Assembly: GCA_017479645.1 (NCBI GenBank)
Contig: JAFVBZ010000051.1
Coordinates: 1-40,449 of the forward strand
Origin: Ruminiclostridium sp.
Lineage (GTDB): Bacteria > Bacillota > Clostridia > Oscillospirales > Ruminococcaceae
Length of the DNA stretch: 40,449 nt
Direction of reading: 5' to 3'
The position numbers and the translations under genes were made by a program. Each line of letters starts with the position of its first letter. Position 1 is the stretch's first letter. Below the pieces are notes generated by a model. The model made no database searches, had not been told where the DNA came from, and was given only the letters and a program-made list of their open reading frames with translations. Below are positions 32,222 through 40,420 of the stretch, piece after piece.

Positions 32222-33565
32222 TCACGAAAAATCCTTGCGGTTAAGGAAGCCTATATCGAACCTTCCGCTGCGGAACTCCTTGTCACGCAGCAGATTCAGC
32301 TGGTAGTCGATATTCGTCTGCACGCCCTCGATCAGCATTTCGCCCAGCGCAACGCGCATCTTCGTTATAGCTTCTTCTCTGTCCTGACCGTGAACTATCA
32401 GCTTCGCGATCATGTTGTCGTAATACTGGGGGATCTCATAGCCCTGATAAACGGCGGTATCTATTCTCACGCCAAAACCGCCGGGGCAGTGTACAGACTC
32501 GATCCTGCCGGGGCAGGGACGAAATCCGTTCTTCGGGTCCTCCGCGTTGATACGGCATTCTATGGTATGACCGCAGAGCTTTACATCTTCCTGCTTAATG
32601 CCGAGTGGCATACCGTCTGCGATCATTATCTGCTGTTTTATAAGGTCTATCCCTGTCTCCATTTCGGTAACGGGGTGCTCGACCTGGATACGCGCGTTCA
32701 TCTCCATAAAGTAGAAGTTCCTGTCGTTATCCACAAGAAATTCCACTGTTCCGGCGTTCTGATATCCGCACGCCTTCGCCGCTTTTACCGCGGCCTCTCC
32801 CATTCTTTCCCGCAGCTCCGGCGTCATTATCGGGCTCGGAGATTCTTCCAGCACCTTCTGATTGCGGCGCTGGCAGGAGCAGTCGCGTTCACCGAGATGT
32901 ATCACGTTCCCGTGCTCGTCGGCGAGTATCTGTATCTCGACGTGGCGCGGATTTACGATAAACTTCTCTATGTAAACATCGTCGTTGCCGAAAAAGCGGA
33001 GCGCCTCCTGTTTTGCGGCAGTGAGTGCGCTTTCAAGGTCTTTTTCGCTGTCGGCACGTCTTATCCCGCGTCCGCCGCCGCCCGCACTTGCCTTTACAAG
33101 AACCGGGTAGCCTATTTCCGCGGAAATGCGCTTTGCTTCGTCAAGGTCTGCCACAACCCCGTCGGAACCGCGCACTACCGGGACTCCCGCCTTTATCATA
33201 GTCGCCTTAGCATTCGCCTTGTCGCCCATAGCTTCCATAGCTTCCGCTCCGGGACCTATCCACTTTATGCCGCACCTGTCACAGAGCCGCACGAACCTGC
33301 TGCTCTCGGAAAGGAATCCGAAACCGGGGTGTATGGCTCTTGCGCCGGTTATCTCGCAGGCGGCAAGTATAGCGCGGGTATTGAGGTAGCTGTCGGTGCT
33401 TCTCGCGCCGCCGATACATACCGAGCGATCGGCGATCTGCGCGTGGAGCGCGTTTTTGTCCGCGGTGGAATATACCGCCACGGTCTCTATTCCGAGCTCG
33501 CGGCAGGCTCTTATGATACGGAGCGCTATCTCGCCGCGGTTTGCTATAAGTATCTTATCAATCAT
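32222..33565 (-). CDS. accC: Biotin carboxylase
   Basis: A 447-residue ATP-grasp enzyme that carboxylates biotin on AccB. Start 33565 (MIDKILIANRGEIALRIIRA) is the canonical N-terminus; the 49 extra codons of the open frame upstream are read-in through a repeat. The ATP-binding Gly-rich loop ASAGGGGRGIRR, MEMNARIQVEHPVTEM and GHTIECRINAEDP are present. The ribosome binding site is weak and distant (AGAGAAGAG about 15 bases upstream), perhaps because repeat DNA lies between it and fabZ. Confidence 0.96.
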   Translation of the reverse strand: MIDKILIANRGEIALRIIRACRELGIETVAVYSTADKNALHAQIADRSVCIGGARSTDSYLNTRAILAACEITGARAIHPGFGFLSESSRFVRLCDRCGIKWIGPGAEAMEAMGDKANAKATMIKAGVPVVRGSDGVVADLDEAKRISAEIGYPVLVKASAGGGGRGIRRADSEKDLESALTAAKQEALRFFGNDDVYIEKFIVNPRHVEIQILADEHGNVIHLGERDCSCQRRNQKVLEESPSPIMTPELRERMGEAAVKAAKACGYQNAGTVEFLVDNDRNFYFMEMNARIQVEHPVTEMETGIDLIKQQIMIADGMPLGIKQEDVKLCGHTIECRINAEDPKNGFRPCPGRIESVHCPGGFGVRIDTAVYQGYEIPQYYDNMIAKLIVHGQDREEAITKMRVALGEMLIEGVQTNIDYQLNLLRDKEFRSGRFDIGFLNRKDFS

Positions 33566-33607
33566 CGGTATATAGTGTCTCTTCTCTTTGTTCAGTATCT
33601 TTTCAAT

Positions 33608-33736
33608 TTCCGTGTTACGGTCATTCGCCGCGGGGCGTTCCCCGCCGCCGTCCGCGCAATGCAGGAGGCATTGACAGCGGTCACCGAAAGCGCGCACGAT
33701 GCGCGCATACAAAGTGACCGCAAAAGGACAAGCGCG
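33608..33736 (-). repeat. Gene-end repeat family 1, copy inside FAS operon
   Basis: Read on the minus strand it begins at the TAG of fabZ with CGCGCTTGTCCTTTTGCGG, has hairpins GCGCGCatcGTGCGCGC nested within GGTCAC/GTGACC-type arms and GGGGAacgCCCC, and ends AATGACCGTAACACGGAA. It occupies most of the fabZ-accC gap. Confidence 0.8.
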
Positions 33737-34162
33737 CTATTTGATCGCGAATGTGATCTCTGCTGTGCAGGCTTTTTCGCCGTTTACGGTAGCGATGCCC
33801 TTGCCGACACCTACGGGACCCTTTACCTTTATGATCTCTACTTCAAGGCGGAGGGTATCGCCGGGAGCTACCTGACGGCGGAACTTGGCTTCCTTTACAC
33901 CGCCGAAGAAGCCGATCTTTCCCTTGTTTTCGGGAAGCATCAGCATCGCAACAGCGCCCGCCTGCGCCATCATCTCAAGGATAAGCACGCCGGGAACCAC
34001 CGGGTAATTGGGGAAATGACCCTTGAACCAGAAATCGTCGGGCTTGATGTGCTTGAGCGCAACTACCCGCTTTCCTTCCTCGATCTCCTCGATCTCGTCT
34101 ATGAGAAGGAACGGATCGCGGTGGGGGATTATCTCCTTTATCTGCTCGATATCCATTTTCAT
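33737..34162 (-). CDS. fabZ: 3-hydroxyacyl-ACP dehydratase FabZ
   Basis: A 141-residue hot-dog-fold dehydratase. Start 34162 has AAGGTG six bases before it; an upstream GTG is part of that site. The catalytic His49 lies in [11 protein letters not shown] and Glu64 in LILEMMAQ. It removes water from 3-hydroxyacyl-ACP. No fabA or fabM is in view, so unsaturated fatty acid synthesis must be handled elsewhere. Confidence 0.96.
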   Translation of the reverse strand: MKMDIEQIKEIIPHRDPFLLIDEIEEIEEGKRVVALKHIKPDDFWFKGHFPNYPVVPGVLILEMMAQAGAVAMLMLPENKGKIGFFGGVKEAKFRRQVAPGDTLRLEVEIIKVKGPVGVGKGIATVNGEKACTAEITFAIK

Positions 34163-34172
34163 ATCTTTCACC

Positions 34173-34646
34173 TTACTCTATGCGCATTATCGGCTCGCCG
34201 AATTCAACAGCCTCGCCGTCGTCAACAAGTATCTCGGCAACTACGCCGTCATACTCGCTCGTAACCTCGTTCATCAGCTTCATGCTCTCGATTATAAAGA
34301 GCACATCGCCTTTATGTACCTGCTTGCCTACCGTAACATAGGGCGGCTTCTCCGGCGAGGGAGCCGCGTAGAATGTGCCGACTATCGGCGAACTTACAAT
34401 ATTACCGCTCTTCGAGCATTCCGCGCTCGGAGCAGGTATGGAAGCCTGCTGTACCGTCGGCATCTGTCCCATAGCCGGAAACGGTATCTGCATCGGAGGA
34501 GGCGGGGGAGCCATAGGAGGCTGCTTCTCACCCAGCTCTATCTCAAACTTGTCGTTCTTTATGCGGAAATAGCCGAGCCCGCTTTCCTTCATAAGCCCGA
34601 TATATTCCTTTGCTGCACCGAGCAGCTCACCATGTTCGTACTGCAT
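34173..34646 (-). CDS. accB: Biotin carboxyl carrier protein
   Basis: A 157-residue BCCP. N-terminal helical part, a Pro/Met/Gln/Ala linker with a PPPPPM run (47-75), and the biotinyl domain (about 83-157) with ESMKLMNEV; Lys123 is the biotin site. It carries carboxybiotin between AccC and AccA/AccD. It starts 12 bases after fabF. Confidence 0.96.
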   Translation of the reverse strand: MQYEHGELLGAAKEYIGLMKESGLGYFRIKNDKFEIELGEKQPPMAPPPPPMQIPFPAMGQMPTVQQASIPAPSAECSKSGNIVSSPIVGTFYAAPSPEKPPYVTVGKQVHKGDVLFIIESMKLMNEVTSEYDGVVAEILVDDGEAVEFGEPIMRIE

Positions 34647-34658
34647 AAAACCTCCGTA

Positions 34659-35891
34659 TTACTCAACAGGCAGGAAGCACAGCGTTGCGTTGTGTCCGCC
34701 GAAGCCGAGAGAATTGCTTATCGCACCGGTAATCTTCATGTCCCTCGCACTGCCCTTGCAGCAGTCGAGATCGCATTCCTCATCATCTACGCTCAGTCCG
34801 ACAGTTGCGTGTACAAATCCGTACTTCATCTGAAGTGCGACTGCCACAGCTTCAAGTCCGCCCGCCGCACCGAGAAGATGCCCGGTCATGGATTTGGTGG
34901 AGTTCACCGCCATTTTGTACGCGTGGTCACCAAAGACTGTCTTGAGCGCCGCAGTCTCGGTGGAATCGTTTAACTTCGTGGACGTGCCGTGAGCGTTGCA
35001 GTAGTTAATCGTCTCCGGAGCAACTCCGGCTTCCGCTACCGCAAATTCCATCGCCTTCGCACCGGCTGTGCCTGCCGGGTCGGGACTTGTCTCATGGTAT
35101 GCGTCGCAGGTCGCGCCGTAACCGGCGATCTCCGCATATATCTTCGCACCGCGCTTTACCGCATGCTCGTATTCTTCGAGGATTACCGCTCCAGCGCCTT
35201 CGCCGAGCACGAATCCGGAACGCTCCTTGTCGAACGGTATCGAAGCTCTGTCGGGATCGGTGCTTCTTGTGACAGCGTGCATATTATTGAATCCTGCCAT
35301 TGCGAATCCTATGCTGCACGCCTCGGCTCCGCCCGCGATTGCGCAGTCAAGGTAGCCGTGCTTTACCATTCTGAATGCTTCGCCTATGGCATGCGTAGAT
35401 GAAGCGCAAGCCGAAACGATCGTGTAGTTCGCACCTTTGAAGCCGGTCTTTATCGCAACTTCGCCGGGAGCCATATTGCTTATCATCATCGGGATAGTGA
35501 ACACGGAAACTCTTCCGTTGCCCTTGTTGTGGTAGTTGAGTATCTGCTCCTCGGTGGTCTGTATGCCGCCGATACCGGAAGCTATGATAACACCGCGCCT
35601 GTAAGGGTCTATATCGGAGAAGTCCGTCCCCGCGTCCTCAAGCGCCTTTTTTGCAGCATACACTGCGTACTGCGTCACAGGGTCGGTGCGCCGCGCTTCT
35701 TTTCTGTCTATATACTCGGAAACATCGAAATCCTTTATCTTTGCAACTACGTTCTTTTCCTCTGTCTGTCCCGGGAACCACGATTCAAGCGTAAAGCCGT
35801 GCTTTCCGGCTTTCAGGCTCTCACAGAAAGCTTCTACGGTGTTTCCCGTCGGGCTTAAAACGCCGAGTCCGGTTATAACAACTCTTCTCAT
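34659..35891 (-). CDS. fabF: 3-oxoacyl-ACP synthase II
   Basis: A 410-residue elongating condensing enzyme. The Cys-His-His triad is visible: Cys162 in VSACASSTHA, His in NAHGTST and His in KSMTGHLLGAAG. Normal length. The gap before it (35893-36163) is filled by an AT-rich repeat element, not a gene. Confidence 0.97.
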   Translation of the reverse strand: MRRVVITGLGVLSPTGNTVEAFCESLKAGKHGFTLESWFPGQTEEKNVVAKIKDFDVSEYIDRKEARRTDPVTQYAVYAAKKALEDAGTDFSDIDPYRRGVIIASGIGGIQTTEEQILNYHNKGNGRVSVFTIPMMISNMAPGEVAIKTGFKGANYTIVSACASSTHAIGEAFRMVKHGYLDCAIAGGAEACSIGFAMAGFNNMHAVTRSTDPDRASIPFDKERSGFVLGEGAGAVILEEYEHAVKRGAKIYAEIAGYGATCDAYHETSPDPAGTAGAKAMEFAVAEAGVAPETINYCNAHGTSTKLNDSTETAALKTVFGDHAYKMAVNSTKSMTGHLLGAAGGLEAVAVALQMKYGFVHATVGLSVDDEECDLDCCKGSARDMKITGAISNSLGFGGHNATLCFLPVE

Positions 35892-35904
35892 ATTATCTCC
35901 TTTT

Positions 35905-36163
35905 TTGAAAATTCACAATTTTTGAAAATGCACAATTTTTGAAAATGCACAATTTACAATGCACAATTCACAATTAAGGTGCGTGCTTCGCACGCGAATT
36001 TAAATCGTGACGGGATTTGAAATAATATTCTCCCGCCTGCACAATTCATAAAAGGATATGATCAATGTTTAGTTTTGCTCAATTCAGATATATCCGCGAA
36101 GCGGATACCATAATTGTGCATTGTGAATTGTGAATTGTGCATTAATGCAAACGGCAAAGCCGT
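35905..36163. repeat. AT-rich inverted element between fabG and fabF
   Basis: The left part has three tandem TTTTTGAAAATGCACAA-like units, then CACAATTCACAATTA. The right part (36110-36145) is its inverse (TAATTGTGCATTGTGAATTG and following). Between them lie mini-hairpins GCGTGCttcGCACGC and TATCCGCttcGCGGATA. AAACGGCaaaGCCGTTT abuts the fabG stop. It looks like a small palindromic, MITE-like or REP-like element without coding capacity. Confidence 0.65.
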
Positions 36164-36904
36164 TTACATTGACAGTCCGCCGCTTATCTCTATTGTCTGA
36201 CCGGTGATATATGAAGCGCTGTCGGAGAGAAGGAACGCCACTACCGACGCTATCTCCTCAACTTCACCAAATCTGCGGAGCGCTATCTGATCGAATATCT
36301 TCGCCTTCTGCTCATCTGTAAGCACATCGGTCATGGGGGTCTTTATAAGTCCCGGAGCTACCGCGTTCACGCGGATATTTCTTGCTCCGACTTCTTTCGC
36401 CGCGGTCATGGTCATACCGATTATAGCCGCCTTGGAAGCGGAGTAGTTGAACTGACCGGCATTACCGTAAAGACCCGCAACAGATGCCATATTTACGATC
36501 GCGCCGTGCTTCTGCTTCATCATGACTTTGACCACAGGCTTCATCATATTGAAAACAGACTTCTGGTTGACCGCGATGACCTGATCGTACTGCTCTTCGC
36601 TCATAAGTGTCAGCAGGGTATCTTTCGTAATGCCCGCATTATTCACAAGCGCGTCGATCGACCCAAAGGCGTCCTTGACAGCCTTTACCATATCCGCGCA
36701 CTGGCTGAAATCCGAAACGTCAGCCGCAAAGATCTCCGCCTTTACGCCGACAGTACGGCATTCCTCCGCCACTGCTTCAGCCTTAGCCTTGTCTCCGTCG
36801 GAGGGGTAGTGGTTTATCGCTATGTCCCAGCCGTCCTTCGCAAGTCTCTTCGCTATGCAGGCTCCTATGCCCTGCGATGCTCCTGTTATAAGTGCAACTG
36901 CCAT
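36164..36904 (-). CDS. fabG: 3-oxoacyl-ACP reductase
   Basis: A 246-residue short-chain dehydrogenase that reduces 3-oxoacyl-ACP with NADPH. It has the Rossmann motif GASQGIG, NNAG at 88-91, and the catalytic Ser141, Tyr154 and Lys158 (YSASK). Ribosome binding site GAAAGGAG. Standard length. Confidence 0.96.
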   Translation of the reverse strand: MAVALITGASQGIGACIAKRLAKDGWDIAINHYPSDGDKAKAEAVAEECRTVGVKAEIFAADVSDFSQCADMVKAVKDAFGSIDALVNNAGITKDTLLTLMSEEQYDQVIAVNQKSVFNMMKPVVKVMMKQKHGAIVNMASVAGLYGNAGQFNYSASKAAIIGMTMTAAKEVGARNIRVNAVAPGLIKTPMTDVLTDEQKAKIFDQIALRRFGEVEEIASVVAFLLSDSASYITGQTIEISGGLSM

Positions 36905-36944
36905 ATTATGTGCTCCTTTCGTCTCCGCTCACGCGGACGAGATC

Positions 36945-37001
36945 GGGACTCCGTCCCTCTCCCGAGCTCCCGCCCTGCTTCCTTTCGTCCGCGAAAGGAA
37001 G
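36945..37001 (-). other. Strong hairpins in fabK-fabG gap
   Basis: CTTCCTTTCG-tccg-CGAAAGGAAG (36978-37001) is a perfect 10-bp stem. GGGACtccGTCCC (36945-36957) is a smaller one. No T-tract follows, so these are likely mRNA processing or stabilising structures. Confidence 0.5.
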
Positions 37002-37016
37002 CGAAAGCGAATGTCT

Positions 37017-37940
37017 TTATCTGCCAAGCAGCTTCTCCGCCTGCGCAAACATCTCTTCGATTATGTCCTTGCAGGGCTTAATCTCGTTTATCATACCGGC
37101 TATTGCTCCGCACATGAACGAGCCGTTTTCAAGGTCGCCGTCCACAACCGCTTTCCGGAGCGAACCTGCCGAGATCTGCTCAAATTCTTCGGGAGTGCCG
37201 CCGTCCTTCTCGAATGTCTGGAGCTTCTTTGCAAGCTTCGACTTTACGTTGCGGCAGGGGTGACCGGTAAATCTTCCGGTAACGATGCTGTCCGTATCTT
37301 TCGCGCCGAGAACGAGTTCTTTGTAGTTTGCGTGTATCCGGCACTCTTCGCTTGCAAGGAACCTTGTGCCTACCTGGACACCCTCCGCGCCGAGCATAAA
37401 CGATGCCGCGACACCGCGTCCGTCAGCTATACCGCCGGCCGCAAGGACGGGTATCTCTACTGCGTCAACCACCTGCGGAACAAGGCACATTGTCGTGTTC
37501 TCACCGATATGTCCGCCGCTTTCGGTGCCTTCCGCGATGACCGCATCTGCGCCGGAACGCTCCATTCTCTTTGCGAGAGCAACAGAGGGAACGACCGGTA
37601 TTACCTTTATCCCTGCGCCTTTCCAGCCTTCCATATACTTTCCGGGGTTTCCCGCGCCTGTAGTAACAAACGCCACTTTCTCATCTATAACGAGCTGTGC
37701 AAGATCCTCCGCGTTGGGGCTCATAAGCATAACATTCACGCCGAAAGGCTTGTCGGTAAGCGATTTTGCCCTGCGTATCTGATCTCTCAGATAGTCTATG
37801 GGAGCCGCGCCGCCTGCGATTATTCCGGCACCGCCGGCATTTGAAACTGCCGCCGCAAGGGTGCTTTCAGCCACCCAAGCCATACCGCCCTGCAATATCG
37901 GGTATTTTATCCCCAGGAGTTCTGTAATTCTTGTATTCAT
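37017..37940 (-). CDS. fabK: Enoyl-ACP reductase II FabK
   Basis: A 307-residue FMN-dependent enoyl-ACP reductase, the last step of the elongation cycle. Family signatures are TRITELLGIKYPILQGGMAW at the start, GAGNPGKYM, AEGTESGGHIGE and AAGGIADGRGVAA (flavin phosphate loop). It replaces FabI, which makes such bacteria resistant to triclosan (family knowledge). Start 37940 is chosen by homology; the adjacent ATG at 37943 shares the GAAAGG site. The very long upstream open frame is read-in through repeat DNA. Confidence 0.95.
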   Translation of the reverse strand: MNTRITELLGIKYPILQGGMAWVAESTLAAAVSNAGGAGIIAGGAAPIDYLRDQIRRAKSLTDKPFGVNVMLMSPNAEDLAQLVIDEKVAFVTTGAGNPGKYMEGWKGAGIKVIPVVPSVALAKRMERSGADAVIAEGTESGGHIGENTTMCLVPQVVDAVEIPVLAAGGIADGRGVAASFMLGAEGVQVGTRFLASEECRIHANYKELVLGAKDTDSIVTGRFTGHPCRNVKSKLAKKLQTFEKDGGTPEEFEQISAGSLRKAVVDGDLENGSFMCGAIAGMINEIKPCKDIIEEMFAQAEKLLGR

Positions 37941-37989
37941 CATTCTATCCTTTCTCGCTTTATCTTCAAGCTGTTCGGAAGACCCGCCG

Positions 37990-38209
37990 CTTAACTGCAG
38001 AGCGATTAAAGTTTTTTGAGGAGGGGGTCTGTCGAAGGTTTCTCTTATTGCCGCGTCCTTGCGGCATTTTGGAAACCTTCTGTACGACTTCCTGTCGTAG
38101 GGGAAACCCCTTTTGCACCGCACGGAAGCGGTGAGAAGTTTTCCAAAAGCGCGCACGATGCGCGCTATACAGAAAACTTCGATTCACAAAAAGGGGTGCC
38201 CCCAGTCTC
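37990..38209 (-). repeat. Gene-end repeat family 2, body after fabH
   Basis: Fills the fabH-fabK gap together with the tandem array. It has GAGACTGGGGGCACCCC next to the array, hairpin GCGCGCatcgTGCGCGC, a CGACAGGAAGTCG hairpin, arms GGTTTCC/GGAAACC, and CTTTAATCGCTCTGCAGTTA at the distal end (shared with 18090-18108). Confidence 0.7.
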
Positions 38210-38273
38210 AAGCGCTGTGCGCGCCACTCTCACGCGCCGTGCGCGTCCTTCTCGCGCGCTGTGCGCGCTCGTC
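38210..38273 (-). repeat. Tandem 20-22 base array at fabH stop codon
   Basis: On the minus strand three units of type GAGARNGNCGCGCACRGCGC follow the TAA directly and lead into GAGACTGGGGG, the same plan as the array after abi. Confidence 0.8.
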
Positions 38274-39272
38274 TTACTGCTCGAACACTATGGCACCGCT
38301 GGTGAGACCGGCGCCGAAGCCTACGAGGCAGATCTTCATTCCGTCCTTCAAGCGTCCGGCTTCGCCGAGTTCGGCAAGACAGGTGGGAATGCAGGCACTG
38401 GAAGTGTTGCCGCGTTTTTCGAGGTTCACATAGACCTTTTCTTCCGGCAAGCCAAGCCCCTTTACCGCGCTTTCTATTATGCGCGCATTCGCCTGATGCG
38501 GTATATAAAGATCAATATCTTCCTTCGTGAGCCCCGACTTTTCAAGCACCTTTGTTACCGCTGTCTGCATCGCGTCAACCGCAAACTTATATACAGCCTT
38601 TCCGTTCATCTGGAGTGTGTGCGTCTTTGCTTCGCTGTCTATCAGCCCCTCGGGAACCGTGTCCTCCTTCAGCAGCGGGCAGTTGGAGCGGCTCTGATCT
38701 ACCTTGCAGTAAAGCGCGTTGAAATAATCGCCCTTTGCATTAAGATATGACCACATCGGCTTGTTGTTCTTCGTAACTACTGCCGCACCCGCGCCGTCTC
38801 CGAAGAGAATGCTCGCGCTCCTGTCGGTATAGTCGCAGTGCGGTGCAAGTCTCTCGCTCGCCACAATGAGGATATTCCTGTAATCGCTGTCCTCAAGGAA
38901 TCTTGATGCCGTATCAAGCGCGTTTATGAAGCCGGTGCAGGCGGAATTGATGTCGAACGCCGCCGCGTTCACCGCACCGACTGTGTGCTGCACAAGGCAG
39001 GAGAGAGCCGGATAAAAGAAATCCGGCGAACAGGTAGCTGCAAGTACAAGGTCTATCTCCGACGGGTCAATGCCGCTGTTCTTCACCGCGGCAAGTGACG
39101 CCTGCTCCGCCATGTAGAAGTTCGGCTTGTCTGTGGATATGCGGCGCTCCCTTATCCCTGTCCTTGAATATATCCATTCGTCGTTCGTATCGAGTATTGT
39201 GGAAAGCCAGTCATTGCTTGCCACAGTATCGGGAACGTACATTCCCGTACCGATAATTCTTATTCCTCGCAT
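38274..39272 (-). CDS. fabH: 3-oxoacyl-ACP synthase III
   Basis: A 332-residue initiating condensing enzyme that joins acetyl-CoA (or branched primers) to malonyl-ACP. Cys112 in NSACTGF, His in PHQANARI and Asn in KRGNTSSA form the triad. First gene of the minus-strand FAS operon. Ribosome binding site GGAGAG. The leader is about 86 bases if transcription starts near 39358. Confidence 0.96.
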   Translation of the reverse strand: MRGIRIIGTGMYVPDTVASNDWLSTILDTNDEWIYSRTGIRERRISTDKPNFYMAEQASLAAVKNSGIDPSEIDLVLAATCSPDFFYPALSCLVQHTVGAVNAAAFDINSACTGFINALDTASRFLEDSDYRNILIVASERLAPHCDYTDRSASILFGDGAGAAVVTKNNKPMWSYLNAKGDYFNALYCKVDQSRSNCPLLKEDTVPEGLIDSEAKTHTLQMNGKAVYKFAVDAMQTAVTKVLEKSGLTKEDIDLYIPHQANARIIESAVKGLGLPEEKVYVNLEKRGNTSSACIPTCLAELGEAGRLKDGMKICLVGFGAGLTSGAIVFEQ

Positions 39273-39290
39273 TTTTCTCTCCGATTGCTG

Positions 39291-39319
39291 TTGATTTTAT
39301 TATAAAAATGTTATATAAT
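39291..39319 (+). promoter_or_regulatory. Promoter of fabD
   Basis: TTGATT (39291-39296), 17 bases, TATAAT (39314-39319); transcript start near 39326, leader about 130 bases. Confidence 0.65.
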
Positions 39320-39332
39320 AGTAGATGTGAAA

Positions 39333-39354
39333 ATGTGCGGGTCCGCCCGTACAT
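39333..39354. promoter_or_regulatory. Inverted repeat between face-to-face fab promoters
   Basis: Half-sites ATGTGCGGG and CCCGTACAT (one mismatch in the arms) around a four-base centre. It lies between the two predicted transcript starts and nearly equidistant from both -10 boxes. Candidate shared operator; it does not match the FapR or FabT consensus I know. Confidence 0.6.
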
Positions 39355-39364
39355 ACATATTAAT

Positions 39365-39393
39365 ATTATAACAGTACAGCCCGTTTTTGTCAA
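39365..39393 (-). promoter_or_regulatory. Consensus promoter of fabH operon
   Basis: On the minus strand TTGACA (39388-39393), 17 bases, TATAAT (39365-39370): exact sigma-A consensus. Confidence 0.85.
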
Positions 39394-39457
39394 TATCGCA
39401 CAAAGAAAAAAATGAAATTTCGGATAAACTGTATGACAAAAAGAAAGGATTTTTACT

Positions 39458-40357
39458 ATGGCAACTGCACTTTTATTCTCCGGACAAGGTTCCCAGTACA
39501 GCGGAATGGGCAGGAAATTATATGACGAAAATCCCTCCGCCTATGATGAGATATTCTCTGTCGGCTCGGAGATCCTCGGATTCGATGTGAAGAAAACAAT
39601 GTTTGAGGGTACAGCCGAGGAGCTCGCCGTCACAAGCGTTTCCCAGCCCGCTATCTTCACGATGTCGCTTATGTGCGCAAAGAAGTATGCGCTTGACGGA
39701 AAGGAGTTTGCGGCCGTCGCGGGTCATTCTCTCGGTGAATACGCGGCTCTTGTTACAGCAGGAGCTGTCGATCTTACCACAGGGTTCACGCTTATAAAGC
39801 ACCGCGCTGCCTGCATGGACAAGGCGGCGAAGAAGAACGGCGGAAAAATGGCTGCGATCATAGGGCTTCCGTCCGATGTCATAGAGACTGTATGTGCCGA
39901 GGTGAACGGCAGCGGAGATTACGTTGTTCCGGTAAACTACAACACCTCGGTCCAGACTGTCATCGCGGGCAGCGAAGCCGGCGTCGCAAAGGCAGCGGAA
40001 CTGCTGAAAGCAAAAGGCGCGAAACGCGCCGTTCCGCTGGCGGTGGCGGCGGCTTTCCACAGCGATTACATGAAGGAAGCCGGGCTCGAATTCAAGGAGC
40101 TCATCAAGGACATCGACATAGCGAAGCCGCAGAAAGCCTTTTATTCCAACGTTACCGGCGCCCGGCTCGACGATTTCTCCGACATACACGACATACTCTC
40201 CCGCCATATCTATTCCCCCGTGCGCTTCACCTCGGAGCTTGCCGCAATGCAGGCGGACGGCATAGACAGCTTCGTTGAGTGCGGTCCCGGCAAAGCCCTC
40301 ACCGGTATGGTGAAGAAGACGCTCGAAGGCATAACGGCAGAAGCCACCGATCTATGA
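39458..40357 (+). CDS. fabD: Malonyl-CoA:ACP transacylase
   Basis: A 299-residue transacylase that loads malonate on ACP. FSGQGSQYSGMG opens the fold; Ser91 in GHSLGEYAA and His201 in AAFHSDYM are catalytic. Ribosome binding site AAAGGA. It is transcribed away from the rest of the fab cluster, whereas in many Clostridia fabD is inside it between fabK and fabG. Confidence 0.96.
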   Translation: MATALLFSGQGSQYSGMGRKLYDENPSAYDEIFSVGSEILGFDVKKTMFEGTAEELAVTSVSQPAIFTMSLMCAKKYALDGKEFAAVAGHSLGEYAALVTAGAVDLTTGFTLIKHRAACMDKAAKKNGGKMAAIIGLPSDVIETVCAEVNGSGDYVVPVNYNTSVQTVIAGSEAGVAKAAELLKAKGAKRAVPLAVAAAFHSDYMKEAGLEFKELIKDIDIAKPQKAFYSNVTGARLDDFSDIHDILSRHIYSPVRFTSELAAMQADGIDSFVECGPGKALTGMVKKTLEGITAEATDL

Positions 40358-40420
40358 TCTGCGCCTCCGGAAGTCCCTCACCCAAAAGAACTTTATTATT
40401 GATTTAAGAAAGGCAGAAAA

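Noticed and set aside
32219-34264. Very long plus-strand open frame opposite accC and fabZ
   Set aside because: It lies antisense to well-conserved genes, has no ribosome binding site, and crosses gene boundaries; it is a frame shadow of biased codon use.
37941-38156. 72-residue N-terminal extension of FabK
   Set aside because: It is translated repeat DNA; FabK starts normally at MNTRITELLGIKYPI with a ribosome binding site.
39273-39457. FapR or FabT operator at fabH/fabD
   Set aside because: Neither consensus is present; the only strong symmetric site is the GC-rich palindrome at 39333-39354.
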